64,000 bases of DNA from Protea cynaroides (Eukaryota; Streptophyta; Magnoliopsida; Proteales; Proteaceae), in assembly GCA_028583415.1 (NCBI GenBank), contig CM053272.1, forward strand, positions 40,100,199 through 40,164,198. The letters are read 5' to 3'. Shown one piece after another: positions 46,777 through 59,563 of this stretch; position 1 is the stretch's first letter, and each line of letters opens with the position of its first letter. The notes under the pieces are model-generated. The model did not search any database, was not told where the DNA came from, and worked only from the letters and a program-made list of their open reading frames with translations. The position numbers and the translations under genes are program-made.

Positions 46777-47565
46777 AGAGCACAAGTAAAGTCTAGTAGC
46801 CACCATATTGTCCATCAAATGTATGGGCTCTTCCCTTCCTTTTTGATATGAGATTCTATAGAGCACATGTTAAGTCTAGTAGCCACCATGCGTATTGTCT
46901 AGGGCTACAGTAGGGTCGGGTTGGGCCGGGTTTTTCAAAACCCTAACCCCAACCCTGACTATTGAAACTTAACCCTAACCCAGCCCAACCCTGCCAGGAT
47001 CAGAAAATGTACAACTCTAATCCTGACCCTGACAGGGTTGGGCCTAACCCTAACCTGCCCTGATTGACCCTGACAGGGTCGGGTTGGGCCGGGTCAACCC
47101 TGATTAACCCTGATTCAGGGTTAGATTGACCCTGATATTGACCCTGATTGACCCTAAACATACAACAAATTATCAAATAACAATTACAACTTAAAACATA
47201 TGACAAATACAAGCAACCTATGATATTCTTTTAAGAATCTAACAAATACAAACCAAATCAGTTTAAGTGTTTAACAAGGAACAAATACAAATCATACATA
47301 TATTTATAAATATATTCAAATATATACAGGGTTGGGTTGGGCCGAGTTCAACCCAGGGGGTCAACCCTATCCCAGCCCAACCCTGCCAGGGTTCATATAA
47401 AATTGAACCCTAATCCAACCCTGTCAGGGTTCGGGCCGGGTTCAACCCTGCCAGGGTTCAGGGCAGGTCTGGGCGGGTTAGGGTTGTCAGGGTAAAACTT
47501 GCACCCCTAGTATTGTCCATCAAATGTAGGGCTCTTCCCTTCTTTTTTGATATGAGATTCTTCTC
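46777..47565. repeat. ~82-bp tandem duplication, second copy split by a hAT element
   Basis: ATAGAGCACA...AGTCTAGTAGCCACCAT...TATTGTCCATCAAATGTA.GGGCTCTTCCCTTC...GATATGAGATTCT occurs at about 46777-46857 and again from 46858. The second copy is interrupted after GTATTGTC by the element at 46900-47509 and resumes at 47510. Confidence 0.75.
46900..47509. mobile_element. hAT-like element (CCCTGA/TCAGGG type) with perfect 8-bp TSD
   Basis: The 610-bp element begins TAGGGCTACAGTAGGGTCGGG and ends AAACTTGCACCCCTA. GTATTGTC is on both sides (46892-46899 and 47510-47517). Both ends consist of dozens of reiterated AACCCTGA, CCAGGGTT and GGGTTGGGCC motifs around an AT-rich core (47160-47330). It has no transposase. 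Confidence 0.85.
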
Positions 47566-47690
47566 TATCTTTTTTGATCAGTTGTGTCCGAATGTAACCA
47601 ACTCAGTTACAAATGCATTTGAAACTTATCTCTAAATCCTCTAAATGCCTTATATTCATAACACTATGGAGGTGTCAAACAACTTGGAAC

Positions 47691-48168
47691 TATTGAGAAT
47701 AGTTTCATATTGCTAATGAGATTGGAATTCTGTGGTCTTATATATGGAGAGTCCCTCCACTTACTAGTTCAAACTTTTGAGTTGGAAACTTAACATGGTA
47801 TCAGAACTCTAAGTTTTTCTCTTATAATAACCCTAAAAAAAAGAAAGAAGAGACCAAGTCAGTAAAAGAGGGACACCAGATGCACAAAAGAGGGACTATG
47901 GTCACCCAAAGAGGGACGATCACCCAAAAGAGAGACTATATGCCACCCATAGAGAGACTATATGTCACACAAAGAGGGATCAATCACCTGAAAAGTGTCA
48001 TATAATGCCACATATACTACCACATATACACCACCTAACAGTGGGATTACATGTGAGTGGGAGTATTGAGAGTAGTCACATATTGCTAATGAGATTGAAA
48101 TCTTATGATCTTATATATAGAGAGTCCCTCCATTTACTAGTTTGAATTTTTGATTTGAAAACTTGACA
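47691..48168 (+). mobile_element. TRIM retrotransposon copy 2
   Basis: 105-bp terminal repeats (47691-47795 and 48064-48168; TATTGAGAATAGT...CTTAACA / CTTGACA) with primer-binding site TGGTATCAGAAC (47796-47807) and polypurine GTGAGTGGGAG before the second. GAAC occurs at both borders, a probable short target duplication. The ~270-bp interior contains about five imperfect copies of a ~20-bp unit of the form [AG]TCACCCAAAGAGGGAC. No coding capacity. Confidence 0.85.
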
Positions 48169-51095
48169 GAACCTATTCTCTTATTTTTTTTTTTGATCTG
48201 ACTCCATTTTGCATTTGTTTAATAAATGGAATCTTTTTTGAGGGATAAAAGGATAATTCCATTTAGATGCTGAAAAGTGTTCAACAGTGTACCCGATCAC
48301 ACATCACCATTCCATCGTGTAAACGGTGAAATTCCTCTGGAATCGTTTTCAAATCCCCTCCAACGTCGCCATTATCTCAAGAGAGATCGAGGGACTACCG
48401 TAACTGACCAGAATAGATCCAAAGTACCTGGCCTTTGCAGATCCACGTTGGCGATTTGAATCCATCGTCTACAGAGTCAAATGGACAATGGAGGACCAAC
48501 TAGCTAGAAGAGAGCCGTCGACAATTTGAATCCTCAGTGGGACTCTTTTGCCACATCGATATTAATGTTCTTCAATGTCAGTGGCCTGGAGTTGATAGAG
48601 TTGGAACTCAATGAAGACATCTTACCTACAGATTTTCAGAAGAAAACATACCATCATTCCATCTAATTAATATAAATTTCGAAAATTGATAATCATCATT
48701 CCATCAGAGCATGGATAAGATCATCCACTCTTTGGATTGGCTCACCCAAACCAATGGATCCCTTAATTGTTCACAGTATTTTGATTCCTCCCAATCTTAA
48801 ATATCAGATTATTCCATCAATCTCTCAAAAATACCCAAATCCTCCTGAAATTCAGACTCACAAGGGGACTGAAGCATACACTAGTGGAAACATATAAAAC
48901 TTTGCATATTATGATATGTAATTTCTGAAGAAAGGCTATCCATGAAGATAACAAGAACTTGTAGGCTCACATTTCAGCTACTATAACCATGTTAAGGAAC
49001 ATTCCACCCACAGTTTTAAAGCACTACAAATGAAGATACTGTACAAAAACTAAAGTCAATCAACTAAAGTTCTTATCAATGGCTCATTGTCATGAAGCCA
49101 ATATAAGGAGTGAATTTCAGTCCCTCCCCCATCAAAATTCTGATTGCTAAAACTGATAATGAAACCAAATCCTCTTTCTTTGTACACACCAGATGTTTAT
49201 TACCCAACTTTTCTTTAACACTTAACCGATCCCTTAACCCCACTGATGACTGAAACCACTGAATGATGAACACCACCCCTACTACATTTATCCCCATCAA
49301 TCTTTTCAATTCTTTTGTTTTTCTTAGGTAGTTTTTGAATTTTGAATCACTTCCAGAGTACCAGTAGAAGTCCTAAATAGTAGTAGTAGTAGCAGCTAGC
49401 GACTGGCATACTACCGACTGGCGTACTACCGGAATTGGTTATAGAACCTTCGAGTAATCAGCATTGAGAGCTGGTTTCAGAACCAGAAACGATCACTAAT
49501 CGGTTGGATTTTGGTTTATGTCTGTTACTGCTGGAGCTGTAGTAACCAAAGGAAAAGGGGAAAAATTTGAAACCAAACCCATTGCACCCTACAAATCATA
49601 TCCCTAAAAAATATTGTGCTTATATATCTGTTAGCACAAAATGCAAACTATTTTGTGCAATGATTTTCGAGATCATAGAGGAAGAGAGGGGGTTGAAGGC
49701 TAAAATCACAAAATCATATTTTCTCAACCAATAAAAACCCTATAAGAAGCCCCCCCTTTTTTTTTTTTGAACTTATTCAATTTGATTATATATATGTTGT
49801 TAATCGCAAGGTTAAGAAGTTGGAAAATGGTTTCTTCATGGACATGGTTGGAATTCTTTCTCAGATGTCTATTATTCTTTCATCATATGGACAACTGATG
49901 TGGCTATTTTGACTGTTGAATAGAGAATCATGGTCTAGATTAATCACATATTAAACTATTCTGATTGTAGTTTTATATCAACACTGTTTTGGTAAATCAA
50001 TACTCTGAATTTTTTATTTAGTATTATTGCATATCAGTAAAACACTTTTTCTTTTTCAATCCTTATATAATTTTACATTTGTTTTCCACAATTCTAGTAA
50101 AATATTTTAGCATGAAACAAACACAACCGTAATTGTATCATGTTGGCACTATTTTTCTTATTTGTTTAAGTCATAATATAATCCACTAATATACAACCTT
50201 TGAATAGTTAAATTTAAAAGAAAAAGGGAGCGCAAGGTTCAAAATATAATTGAGACTTCTCTATCATGTTTAGTAATTATATTTTATTTTTCATGTTATG
50301 GGCCATGAGGTGACCATAGAAATCCAACCGCGATTCTAAATCCAGATATCGGGCATGGTATTGGCCATGTCCAAAATCGGATCAGATCGGTGTATAATGG
50401 GAAACCGACACGTGCTTGATCTTCATTAAAATAATATTAAAAAAAGCTGGGATTGAGAATTGGATGGGCAATCGGCGGGTTCCAAAACCGATACGAATCA
50501 GCCAAATTGGCCTATTTGATACCCATACCCTGAACCATGAATCCAATCAGAAATCGAAAGTATTTTCTAACAGTTGACCATCTTCTCTGTTCAGTACAAA
50601 GAGGAAATTGGCTATGAATTGCTTCACAATTCCAGAACGAGGTTAAGAAGTAAACCCATTTAGAAAATTTGTGGGCCGGCCCATTAAATTCTCTGGACGG
50701 AAAACAACTGAACAATATTGGGTTATTTCCAGATTATTTTTTTGATTTTTCAAAGGTCAGTTTAATTCCTTTTTTCTTCCTTTGTTTTCTAATTCTTCTT
50801 CTCCTTTAGTTATGGTTCCATCATTTTTCTCTTATTCATTTTTTTTCTTCTTTTTCTCCTCCTTCTTCTCCTATTCCTTGGTTCTATACTACTATTTCCC
50901 CCCTTCTATTATTGTCCGGTTCTTCCTCCTCAGTCCTCACACACTGTTTCTTTTAGGTTTAAATAGATTAGATGATTGAAGCATCGGTTGTGATTTCCCT
51001 CTTTTGTTTTGGTGTTACAAATCTAAGTAAGTTCTTACTTAATATTTTAGTTTGACAGTTTCAGTAATTGGGACAACATCATCTAATGTAAAATT
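48169..51095. other. Long spacer, nothing firm
   Basis: A (TAG)n run (49377-49393), AT-rich stretches and a patch of CCGATACGAATC-type motifs (50330-50520) that may be a decayed transposon end. No conserved protein could be read; 48277-48459 shows no recognised domain. Confidence 0.35.
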
Positions 51096-51632
51096 TGTCA
51101 AGTTTCCAAATCAAAAGTTCGAATTAGTAAATGGAGGGAATCTCCATATATAAGATCACAGGATTCCAATCTCATTTGCAATGTGAGACTATTCCAAATA
51201 CTCCCCCTCACATGTAACCCCATCATCATTAGGTGGTTTATATGTAGTAGTATATATGGTAATACATGACACTTTTCAGGTGACTGGTCCCTCTTCTTGG
51301 GTGACTGATCCCTCTTTTTGGGTGACATCTAATCCCTCTTTTTGGGTGATTGTTCCTCTTTTCAGGTGACTGGTCTCTCTTTTTGGGTGACATATAGTCC
51401 CTCTTTTGGGTGACTGTCTCTCTTTAGGTGACTATAGTCCCTCTTTTGTACATCTGGCATTCCTCTTTTAGTGGTTTGGCCTCTTTTTTTGGGTTATTAT
51501 GAGAGGGAACCTGAAACTCTGATACCATGTCAAGTTTCAAACTCAAAAGTTCGAACTAATAAATGGAGGGACTTTCCATATATAAGATCACATGATTCCA
51601 ATCTCATTAGCAATGGGAGACTATTCCCAATA
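51096..51632 (-). mobile_element. TRIM retrotransposon copy 3, perfect TSD
   Basis: 105-bp terminal repeats (51096-51200 and 51528-51632) and a perfect 5-bp target duplication AAATT (51091-51095 and 51633-51637). Read on the minus strand, the primer-binding site is TGGTATCAGAGT (51516-51527) and the polypurine tract GTGAGGGGGAG lies next to the left repeat. The interior has eight copies of a GGTGA[CT]...CCTCTTTTT unit of ~20 bp, the largest expansion among the four copies. Confidence 0.92.
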
Positions 51633-52123
51633 AAATTAACATGATTTTGAGGTCCTTTTTTTATTTATTATTTCCTTGCTTATTTAGTGGTGTTTTATGG
51701 TGATGGTTCTAAATGGAAAGATATGACTGTAGTCATTTCTCAAGTGGAAATTTGGAGAATTACTATGGTAAGTAATGCATAATCTGAATAGCACGTGCCA
51801 TGCATACATGTTCATTTGAGGTTTTTTTATCAACTGCTTGTCTTATTTGATGTTATTTAATCCCAATTGATGATCTCTTACAAAGAAATTTGTTTGCTCT
51901 TCTTATGTTTCTTGATACACCATTAATTGATATCGGATAGAACATTTAAGTCTTGTGCCATGCTCATGTGAGATCTTATTATTCCACATGTAACTTACAT
52001 GATATTTATGTTGGATTTGTGGGCTCCATTAATTATCTAAACTAGTTGTTCAGTGGGAGTCTGATTGACACGGTAAAAATTGCTTCGGTTGATTTGCCAC
52101 TGGTTTGAGATTGATAACTCTAA

Positions 52124-53190
52124 GGGGGTGTTTGGTAACACTCCAGAAGTTGGATTTTGACTTCTGGAGCATAAATGGAGTAGAAGCCTGTTTGGTAATC
52201 CGGTTCGGACTTCTGGAGAATCCATGAGTGAACCGGCTCCAAATGAGCTCTAGAATCTAATTTTTTGAAGCATCAAATAGATGCTTTTCGACTTCAGAAC
52301 ACAATTTTAGAGTAAAAATCACCCCACACCACTACTACCACCAACTACCACTACCACCACCACAACCCACCAGCCACCAATCACCACCCACCACCGCCAC
52401 CACCCTCCACCACCCACTGCCGCCACCACCACCACCACCACACTGCCACCACCCACCGCCACCTACCATCGCCACCACCACCAGCCACCGGTCACCAACC
52501 ACCGCCACCTACCATCGCCACCACCACCAGCCACCAACCATCGCCACCACCACCTACCACCACCACCAATTATCACCCACCACCACCGCCACAACCACCA
52601 CTCCCCGTCACCATCACCACCAACCACCCACCACCGCCACCATCATCCACTACCACCCACTGCCACCTATTATCGCCACCACCACCAGCCATCAACCACC
52701 GCCACCACCACCCACCACCACCACCACCAACTATCACCCACCACCACCGCCACCACCACCACCACCCCCCGTCGCCACCACCACCAACCACCCACCACCG
52801 CCACCACCATCCACCACCAACCACCGCCACCTACCATCGCCACCACCACCAGCCAACAACCACCGCCACCACCACCCACCACCTCCACCAACTATCACCC
52901 ACCACCAGCGCCACCACCATCCATTATCACCCACCACCACCGTCACCACCACCACCCACCCACCGCCACCCTTCACCACCACCTCCCACCCACTACCACC
53001 GTCACCAACCATCACCATTCACCACTAGTGCCACCATCCACCACCCACCAACACCATTTTGGAGTTCATGACTAAATTAGGTTAACAAACATGTTTTTAC
53101 TCTTATATACTCCTGAATCCTTTTGAAGTTGGAGTAGAAATTTGAATCAGAAACAAGAATCCCAGAGTTAAAGTTTTAACAAACAGCCCC
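52124..53190. mobile_element. Harbinger/Tourist-like element nested in the LTR
   Basis: A 1067-bp insertion with termini GGGGGTGTTTGGTAACACTCC and GTTTTAACAAACAGCCCC (GGGG-TGTTTG-TAA inverted repeats) and a TAA target duplication, confirmed by the empty site in the 3' LTR. Terminal GG..TGTTTGGT and a TAA target are typical of PIF/Harbinger. Subterminal AACTTCTGGAG / CTCCAGAAG sequences are also inverted. There is no transposase; most of the interior is a CCA-rich minisatellite. Confidence 0.9.
52322..53056. repeat. CCACCACC-rich minisatellite
   Basis: About 730 bp of interspersed CACCACC, CCACCAAC, ACCGCCACC and ACTATCACCC units in longer reiterated blocks (e.g. CACCTACCATCGCCACCACC several times). 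Tryptophan/glycine-rich frames on the minus strand are artefacts of it. Confidence 0.93.
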
Positions 53191-53464
53191 TAATTCTATT
53201 TATGAGAAGAGAATTAGGGGTTATGACAGTATCTTTATAAATACTAGATCAGAGTCCCCACAGCCACAGTACGTGAAACAATTCTCTCTGCTCCCATTAG
53301 CAAGAGAACAAGGATATCCTCTGGAGACTATGGAAGACTGTGGTTAAGGGATTGCGATCAAAAGACTAAAGGGAGATCAAACTACTCAACAGGTATGTGA
53401 TTACTTTTAATATTCCATTACCATTGTGTTCTATGCGATCTGTATGCTATTCAAATCTAACAGT

Positions 53465-53476
53465 TGGTATCAGAGC
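53465..53476 (+). other. Primer-binding site of the Copia element
   Basis: TGGTATCAGAGC, complementary to the 3' end of plant initiator methionine tRNA, two bases after the 5' LTR. Confidence 0.9.
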
Positions 53477-54972
53477 TAGACTTACAGAGCTAGAATCAAT
53501 GGTAGAACATAGTATACATCTCTACCTATGAGTTTGATTGAAAGGATTGAAAATTTTCAACTCATTCGAACGAATATGGTCAAATCACGTACATACCAAA
53601 AGGAATTTTTTCCAACCGATGAAAGGTCAAGAATAGCATATCAAATTGAAGATCTCATCGAGAAGGTCAAGTCGATATAAATTTTGTGGCCATCTGATGC
53701 TGGACGCGCTCTCACACGCCGCCGACAGAAGAGAGTGAGATGCACTCTCTGGCTTAAAAAAAAAAAAAAGGTCGGTCCACTCGGAAACCCCAGCGAGTCT
53801 ACCTGGCGAGTTGGCCTCGTTCGATGAACCCATCGGATCAGGTCAACTCAGTTGACGTCATAAGGGTGTACGTGCGGGTCAACAAGTGCACCCCATTGGG
53901 TGGTTCAAGCCCGAACCGATGTCAAGCCCGACCCAGTTCCAATGGGCATAACCCATGGACTGGTCCATGACCCGAATACCATTGCGCCGATGGGCTGACC
54001 TGAACACCAAAATGTTAACCCGTTGGGTCGACCTGAGAACCCGAACCTCTGACCCGGTGAATCGATACGAAACCCAAACTTCTGACCCGGATTTGGTCCA
54101 TGTGATCTGGCCGGTTCAGTCTAGTCCACCTTAAACCAACTCGGGCGGTTTTGGTTTAACCCAATTTTAGGGCTTAAAAACTAGTCTAGGAGAGTGGGGT
54201 TCACGCGCCCCTTTGATAGGCGCGTGTCGGCGCCTGGGAGGTCCGATGAACCTGTGGTTTGTTCCGTCGACTTCGTCTCGTCATTCCCTAAATTCTGGTA
54301 TAAAGTGTGAGTGTTTTTTGACCACTGAAGAATGAGTTTTTTTGCTAAAACAGTACACTTTAATGTAATTTTGAAACTTGGTTGTGGTTTTTATACATTA
54401 TTTGTTTTATTTGTTAATTACCAGATGCATGATGAGATGTATGGTGCATGATGTGTGACTATTTGAGTATGAATGCTTAAATATTTTAACATATATGTTA
54501 AAGATTCCCATTTTACTGTTTAAGTCGAGTTTTGTAAATATTGTAATGGGATTGGATGGTGACCACCAAAGTGACACATTCAATTTTATTGTGATGTTTT
54601 CAAACTCAAAGTTTTTCACAAATCATAACAGCCCAGTTAGGCAATGGCCACCCAAATGTGGTGTTGTCAAGATTAAATAAAGATCATGCACATGGTTTGA
54701 GAGGTATTGGTTTAGGAATTTTACATTCACCCAAAGGTGATGGAATTCTGACAACCATTATTCCTTTGTAGTTTAGCAAAGATATTGAAAGGGCCAATGC
54801 ATTTATCATCCCAAAGGATATATATGTAGTCCGATTGAACTTTCAAAGGAATTAATTAGCTTGCATATGTGGTATACAATTTTCTTGCTAATTAGTTATT
54901 GGTTGGTATTAATCATGGAATCATATTTATTTACTATATAGTATATTTATTATGATAATTAAATACCACAGG
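53477..54972 (+). other. Copia 5' untranslated region
   Basis: About 1.5 kb between the primer-binding site and gag. It includes a GC-rich block with repeated CCCGAACC / GACCCG strings (53820-54180) that looks unlike the AT-rich flanks. It may be part of the element's leader or a further decayed insertion; no termini were found. Confidence 0.5.
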
Positions 54973-57900
54973 ATGTCTATTCAAGCAAGTTACCTAGCCG
55001 TTGTACCTATGTTATCTGCAACCAGCTATATAAAATGGCTTAGGGAACTAAAGATTGCAATAGCCTTTCGGACCTGGACATAGGCATCACAGAAAAGAAA
55101 CCTGAACCCATAACAAAAAATAGTACACAGGCAGAGGTGCAATTTATGGAGAAATGAGAAAATGCAAATAAAAAGTATTCATTGGTTATTCAGAGGACTG
55201 TCCCCGAGTCTATCTTAGATTGCATTCCTGATTTGGACAATGCAAAGAAACTATTGGAAGCTGTTCAAGCTAAGTATGAAGCTTCTGGAACTAGAAAAAT
55301 GGATGAACTATTGACTATTTTGACTGGTACTAGATTTGATGGGACTAGGAGTGTGGGAGATCACATAACTTATATGGAAGGAGTGGCTGAAAAACTTAAG
55401 GGACTCAAAAATCCAATTACTCAGGATGTTTTGATACATTTTATATTAAATTCTCTACCAGAGCAATACAAACACATCAGGACAGCCTACAAGACTGCTA
55501 AAGATAAATGGACCCTGGATGAGCTCACTTCAGTTTACAATGAAGATGAAAAATTATTTAAACAACAGAAGGTTGAGAGTGCTAACTTGACAACCTACAG
55601 AGGTCAATATGACAAGAATAAGGGAAAACATGGATTTGGACCTCACAGGAAAGGAAATAATAATTAGAATAAGAGCAGAAAACCCTATGACAAGGGTGCC
55701 AAAGAACATGAAGAGAAGAAGGATCTGAGTGCTGTTAAATGTTTCTGGTGCAAGAAATATGGTCATATGAAGAAAGATTGCAAAGTTAGAGCAGCCTGGT
55801 TAGAAAAGAAGAAATCCAATACTGGTAATTCTCATACCTTTGTTTGTTTTGAATCTTATTTAATTGATGCTCCTGTGGATTCTTGGTGGTTTGACTCAGG
55901 CTCCACTGTCCATGTAACTCATTCCTTGCAGAGGTTTCTAAGCAGTAGGACGCACAGCAAGGATGAAGTCAGCGTGTACATGGGCAATGGAGTACGAGTA
56001 GGAGTTGAAGCCAAAGAAGTAGTTAGGATTTATTTACAGTCAAATATTTTTATAGATCTAGTAGACACAGTTTATGTACCCTCTAAGAAGAGAAATTTAA
56101 TTTCAGTTTCAAGACTCACTCAGGCTGTTTATAATATTATTTTTAATAAAGATGGTTTTGTTATATCTCTTGATTCTCATATTATTGGTGATGGTTGTAA
56201 TATTGATGACCTCTACAAATTGAATTCTATTACCCCATTGGTTATGAATGTAAGTTTGAAACTGTCTAATTTTGATAGCAAGTCTTCTATGCTATGACAC
56301 AGATGTTTAGGACACATATCAGAAGAAAGGATGAAAAGGCTTATATAACATAAAATGGTAAACTTTGATGATATACATGCGTGTATGAACTGTATGAAAG
56401 GAAAGATAACTAGATCAAGAAAGAAATCTGCAGTTCGAAGTCAGAAAATGTTAGATTTCATTCACACTGACATATGTGGACCTTTTCCCACTCTTACTCT
56501 TGGTGGGCATAAATATTTTATCACATTTATAGATGACTTTTCTAGATATGGTTATATTTTTCTTATTTCAAAAAAGTCGGATTCACTTGACAGTTTCAGA
56601 ATATTTAAGGCTGAAGTGAAAAATCTTTTTGATAAAAAAATCAAGACTGTCAGGTCTGATAGAGGAGGATAATATTATGGTAGACTAGGTGGCTTAGGAC
56701 AACTCCCTGGTCCATTTGCCAAGTTTCTTCAAGAATAAGGAATCATAGCTCAATATTCTATGCTTGGGACCCCACAACAGAATGGAGTAGCTGAAAGGAG
56801 GAATAGAACCCTCAAGGATATGATGAGAAGCATGATAAACAAAACTAATCTTTCTGAATCTTTATGGTGTGAAGCTATCAAGACTGCTGCATATATAATC
56901 AATAGAGTGCTTAGCAAGTCAGTCCCTAAGATACCTTTTGAGATTTGGACTAGTAGAAAGCCTAGTTTACATCATTTGCATGTGTGGGGATGCAGGACAG
57001 AGGCAAGATTATACAATCCCCATGAAAGGGTGTTTGATCAAGAACAATTAGCTGTTATTTTGTAGGTTATCCAGCTAGATCCAAAGGATTCAGATTTTAT
57101 TGTCCTAATTCAGTTAATAGGATAGTGAAGACTAGTCATGCAAGATTTATTGAAAATAAAAGTGAGGAATCTCAACCAAGGAACCTGGACTTTGATGAGG
57201 TAGAAATTGAACTTGCTATCAAGTCACCTCATCTAGATGAGACTTTACCAGATGTTGTTGACATAGTACCTGAGGTTGTCCCTGCTCAACTTGATATTAC
57301 AATTGAAGATATTTCAGTTGAAGAGTCTACACAAGCAGTGAGAATGTCTACAAGACCACATAAATCTGCTATACCTTCTGACTATATGCTTTATTTGACA
57401 GAGGCTGATTATGATATAGGACATGAGGAAGATTCCACAAGTTTCCAAGAGGCTGTGAATAGTAGTAATGCACCTAAATGGGTGGAAGTCGTGAAAGATG
57501 AGTTGGTATCTATGGATAACAACAAAGTGTGAGAACTTATGGATTTGTCAGAAAATTATGTACCCATAGGTTCAAAATGGGTGTACAAGACTAAATATGA
57601 TGCCAAGGGCAAAGTTGAATGCTACAAAACAATGTTGGTAGCAAAAGGGTTCAAGCAAAGAGAAAGAATTGACTACAATGAGACTTTCTTTCCAGTTTCT
57701 GCTAAGGATTCTCTCAAAATTATCATGACATTGGTAGCACATTTTGATCTAGAACTACATCAGATGGATGTGAAGACAACCTTTCTAAATGGAGAGCTAT
57801 TGGAAGATGTTTATATGGTTCAGCCAGAAGGTTTTGAATAAAAAGGTAAGGAGAATATGGTCTGCAAACTCAAAAAGTCCATTTATGGGCTAAAGCAAGC

Positions 57901-59012
57901 ATCTAGGCAATGAAATCAAAAATTTCATCAGGTTATATCCTCTTTTGGTTTCATTGAGAATATAAATGATCAATGTATCTATATGAAGATCAGTGGGAGT
58001 AGTTTTATATTCCTAATTCTATTGTTGATGATATCCTACTGGCTAGTAGCAGTATGTGTTTACTTATCGAGACAAAGAATTTTCTGTCTAAGAATTTTGA
58101 AATGAAGGACATGGGAGAGAGTACATTTATACTTGGTATTCAGATTTATCGTGACAGAAAGAAAGGTCTACTGGGATTGTCTCAAGGAGCATACATTGAT
58201 CGTATGCTAAAACGTTTCAATATGTCCACATGTTCAGATGGGGATGCACCTATGAGTAAGGGTGACAATTTGAACAAGAAACAATATCCAAGGAATAATT
58301 TTGAGAAGAAGTCAATGGTAAACAAACCCTAAGCATCTACAGTTGGAAGTTTGATATATGCACATGTATGCACTCGTCCTGATATAGCCTTTGCGGTGAG
58401 TGTGCTGGGATGATTTCAGTCAAATGCTAAAAGTACTCACTGAACAGCGACAAAGAAAGTCACGAGATATTTACAAAGCACCAAAGATTATATGCTTGTT
58501 TATGACAATTGTAATACCCTTGAGTTAGTAGGATACACAGATTCAGATTATGGGGGTCGCACAGATGATTTGAAATCTACCTCAGGGTATATTTTTCTAT
58601 TGACAAAAGATGCTGTTTCTTGGAGCAGTGCTAAGCAATCTATTGTAGCAACAACAACTATGCATGCAAAATTTATAGCTTTGTATGAAGCTACAAAGCA
58701 AGCCATTTGGTTGAAAGGTTTCGTTTCAGGCTTAAAGATTGTAGATTCTATTTCCAGACCCCTGTTGTTATATTGTGATAACGATCCAATAGTATCGTTT
58801 GCGAAGAATAACAGGAAATCAAGTGCTCTAAGCACATAGAAATCAAATATTTGATGGTAAAAGAGAAGATAACTGAAGGTCTGATCACGATGGTGTACAT
58901 CTCGACAGATCAGATGATTGCTGATCCTCTGACGAATACTTTGTCAGTGGGAGTATTCAAAGGACATGTTCCTAGCATGGGTGTTGTTAATTCTTTTGAT
59001 GTGCTTAGTTAG
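54973..59012 (+). pseudogene. Copia gag-pol polyprotein, inactivated
   Basis: Domains read in order over several frames. Gag starts near 54973 (YIKWLRELKIAIAF); its zinc knuckle is CFWCKKYGHMKKDC (about 55741). Protease active site DSGST (about 55895). GAG-pre-integrase HRCLGHI (56303). Integrase HTDICGP, DDFSRYGY and TPQQNGVAERRNRT carry the D, D and E catalytic residues. RT runs from SKWVYKTKYDAKG (57575) through HQMDVKTTFLNG to a YVDDILLAS site broken by a 1-base insertion at about 58023. RNase H has GYTDSDYGG and YCDND. Stops at about 55155, 55666, 56296, 56670, 56737, 57530, 57840 and 57912, plus frameshifts, inactivate it. Confidence 0.92.
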
Positions 59013-59563
59013 TGGGAGATTTTTAATTATTCTTGGTTCATATTTACTTTTATTCATGTTGTTCAGACACAGTAATTTAGGTTTGAATGTTAGTTATGAT
59101 AATGTTTATATTAGCATTTATTTTTATTGCTATTGTTATTGTTTATTTGACATGTCAGAGATACAAGGCAGTATTTAACCAAAGTGTTTAAAATACAGTA
59201 TTTAATCAAAGTTTTAAGGTGGTGTCTAGCCAAAGTATGGTATTGTATTTCTGAATCATTTAAATACCATGTAATGTTGCCCATAAAGGTTTGGGGCAAT
59301 TTTGATTAAAGATTATTTAATCAAGTTTGTACTCACATGGAAGTTTACTTTCATGTATTATCTCAGGAGATTCATGTATTGAGTAGACCTCTGTTGTGGT
59401 TGATAGAAATTTATACATCGTATATTGAGGTGTATTATTCGCTGTTGCTTACATTGGTATGCTTGATGGATGGGTCAAAGTTTCGTAGCAGTTATAGTGT
59501 GTTGGATTAATGGCCACATTGATTGATGATAGTTTTGTAATTAATTTAGCCCAAGTGGGAGAT

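Larger units (their letters stand above)
52009..53462 (+). repeat. 5' LTR of the Copia element, interrupted
   Basis: LTR sequence 52009-52123 and 53191-53462, split by the Harbinger-like element at 52124-53190. TAA at the break is duplicated (52121-52123 and 53191-53193); the 3' LTR shows the unbroken CCCTAATTCTATTT. Confidence 0.93.

Noticed and set aside
46900..47160. AACCCTAACCC-like strings, considered as interstitial telomere repeats
   Set aside because: The motifs vary (CCCTGA, CCCTAA, CAGGGTT) and lie inside a bounded hAT-like element with an 8-bp TSD. They are not a perfect heptamer array.
51200..51527. Regularly spaced short repeats, considered as a CRISPR-like array
   Set aside because: The units have no constant repeat/spacer structure. 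They are the internal repeats of a TRIM between its LTRs, in a eukaryotic context.
52573..53018. Glycine/tryptophan-rich frames on the minus strand (several overlapping)
   Set aside because: They are translations of the CCA-rich minisatellite in all three frames and have no gene signals.
53820..54180. Separate hAT element in the Copia leader
   Set aside because: CCCGAACC-type motifs are present, but no inverted termini or 8-bp target duplication could be found.
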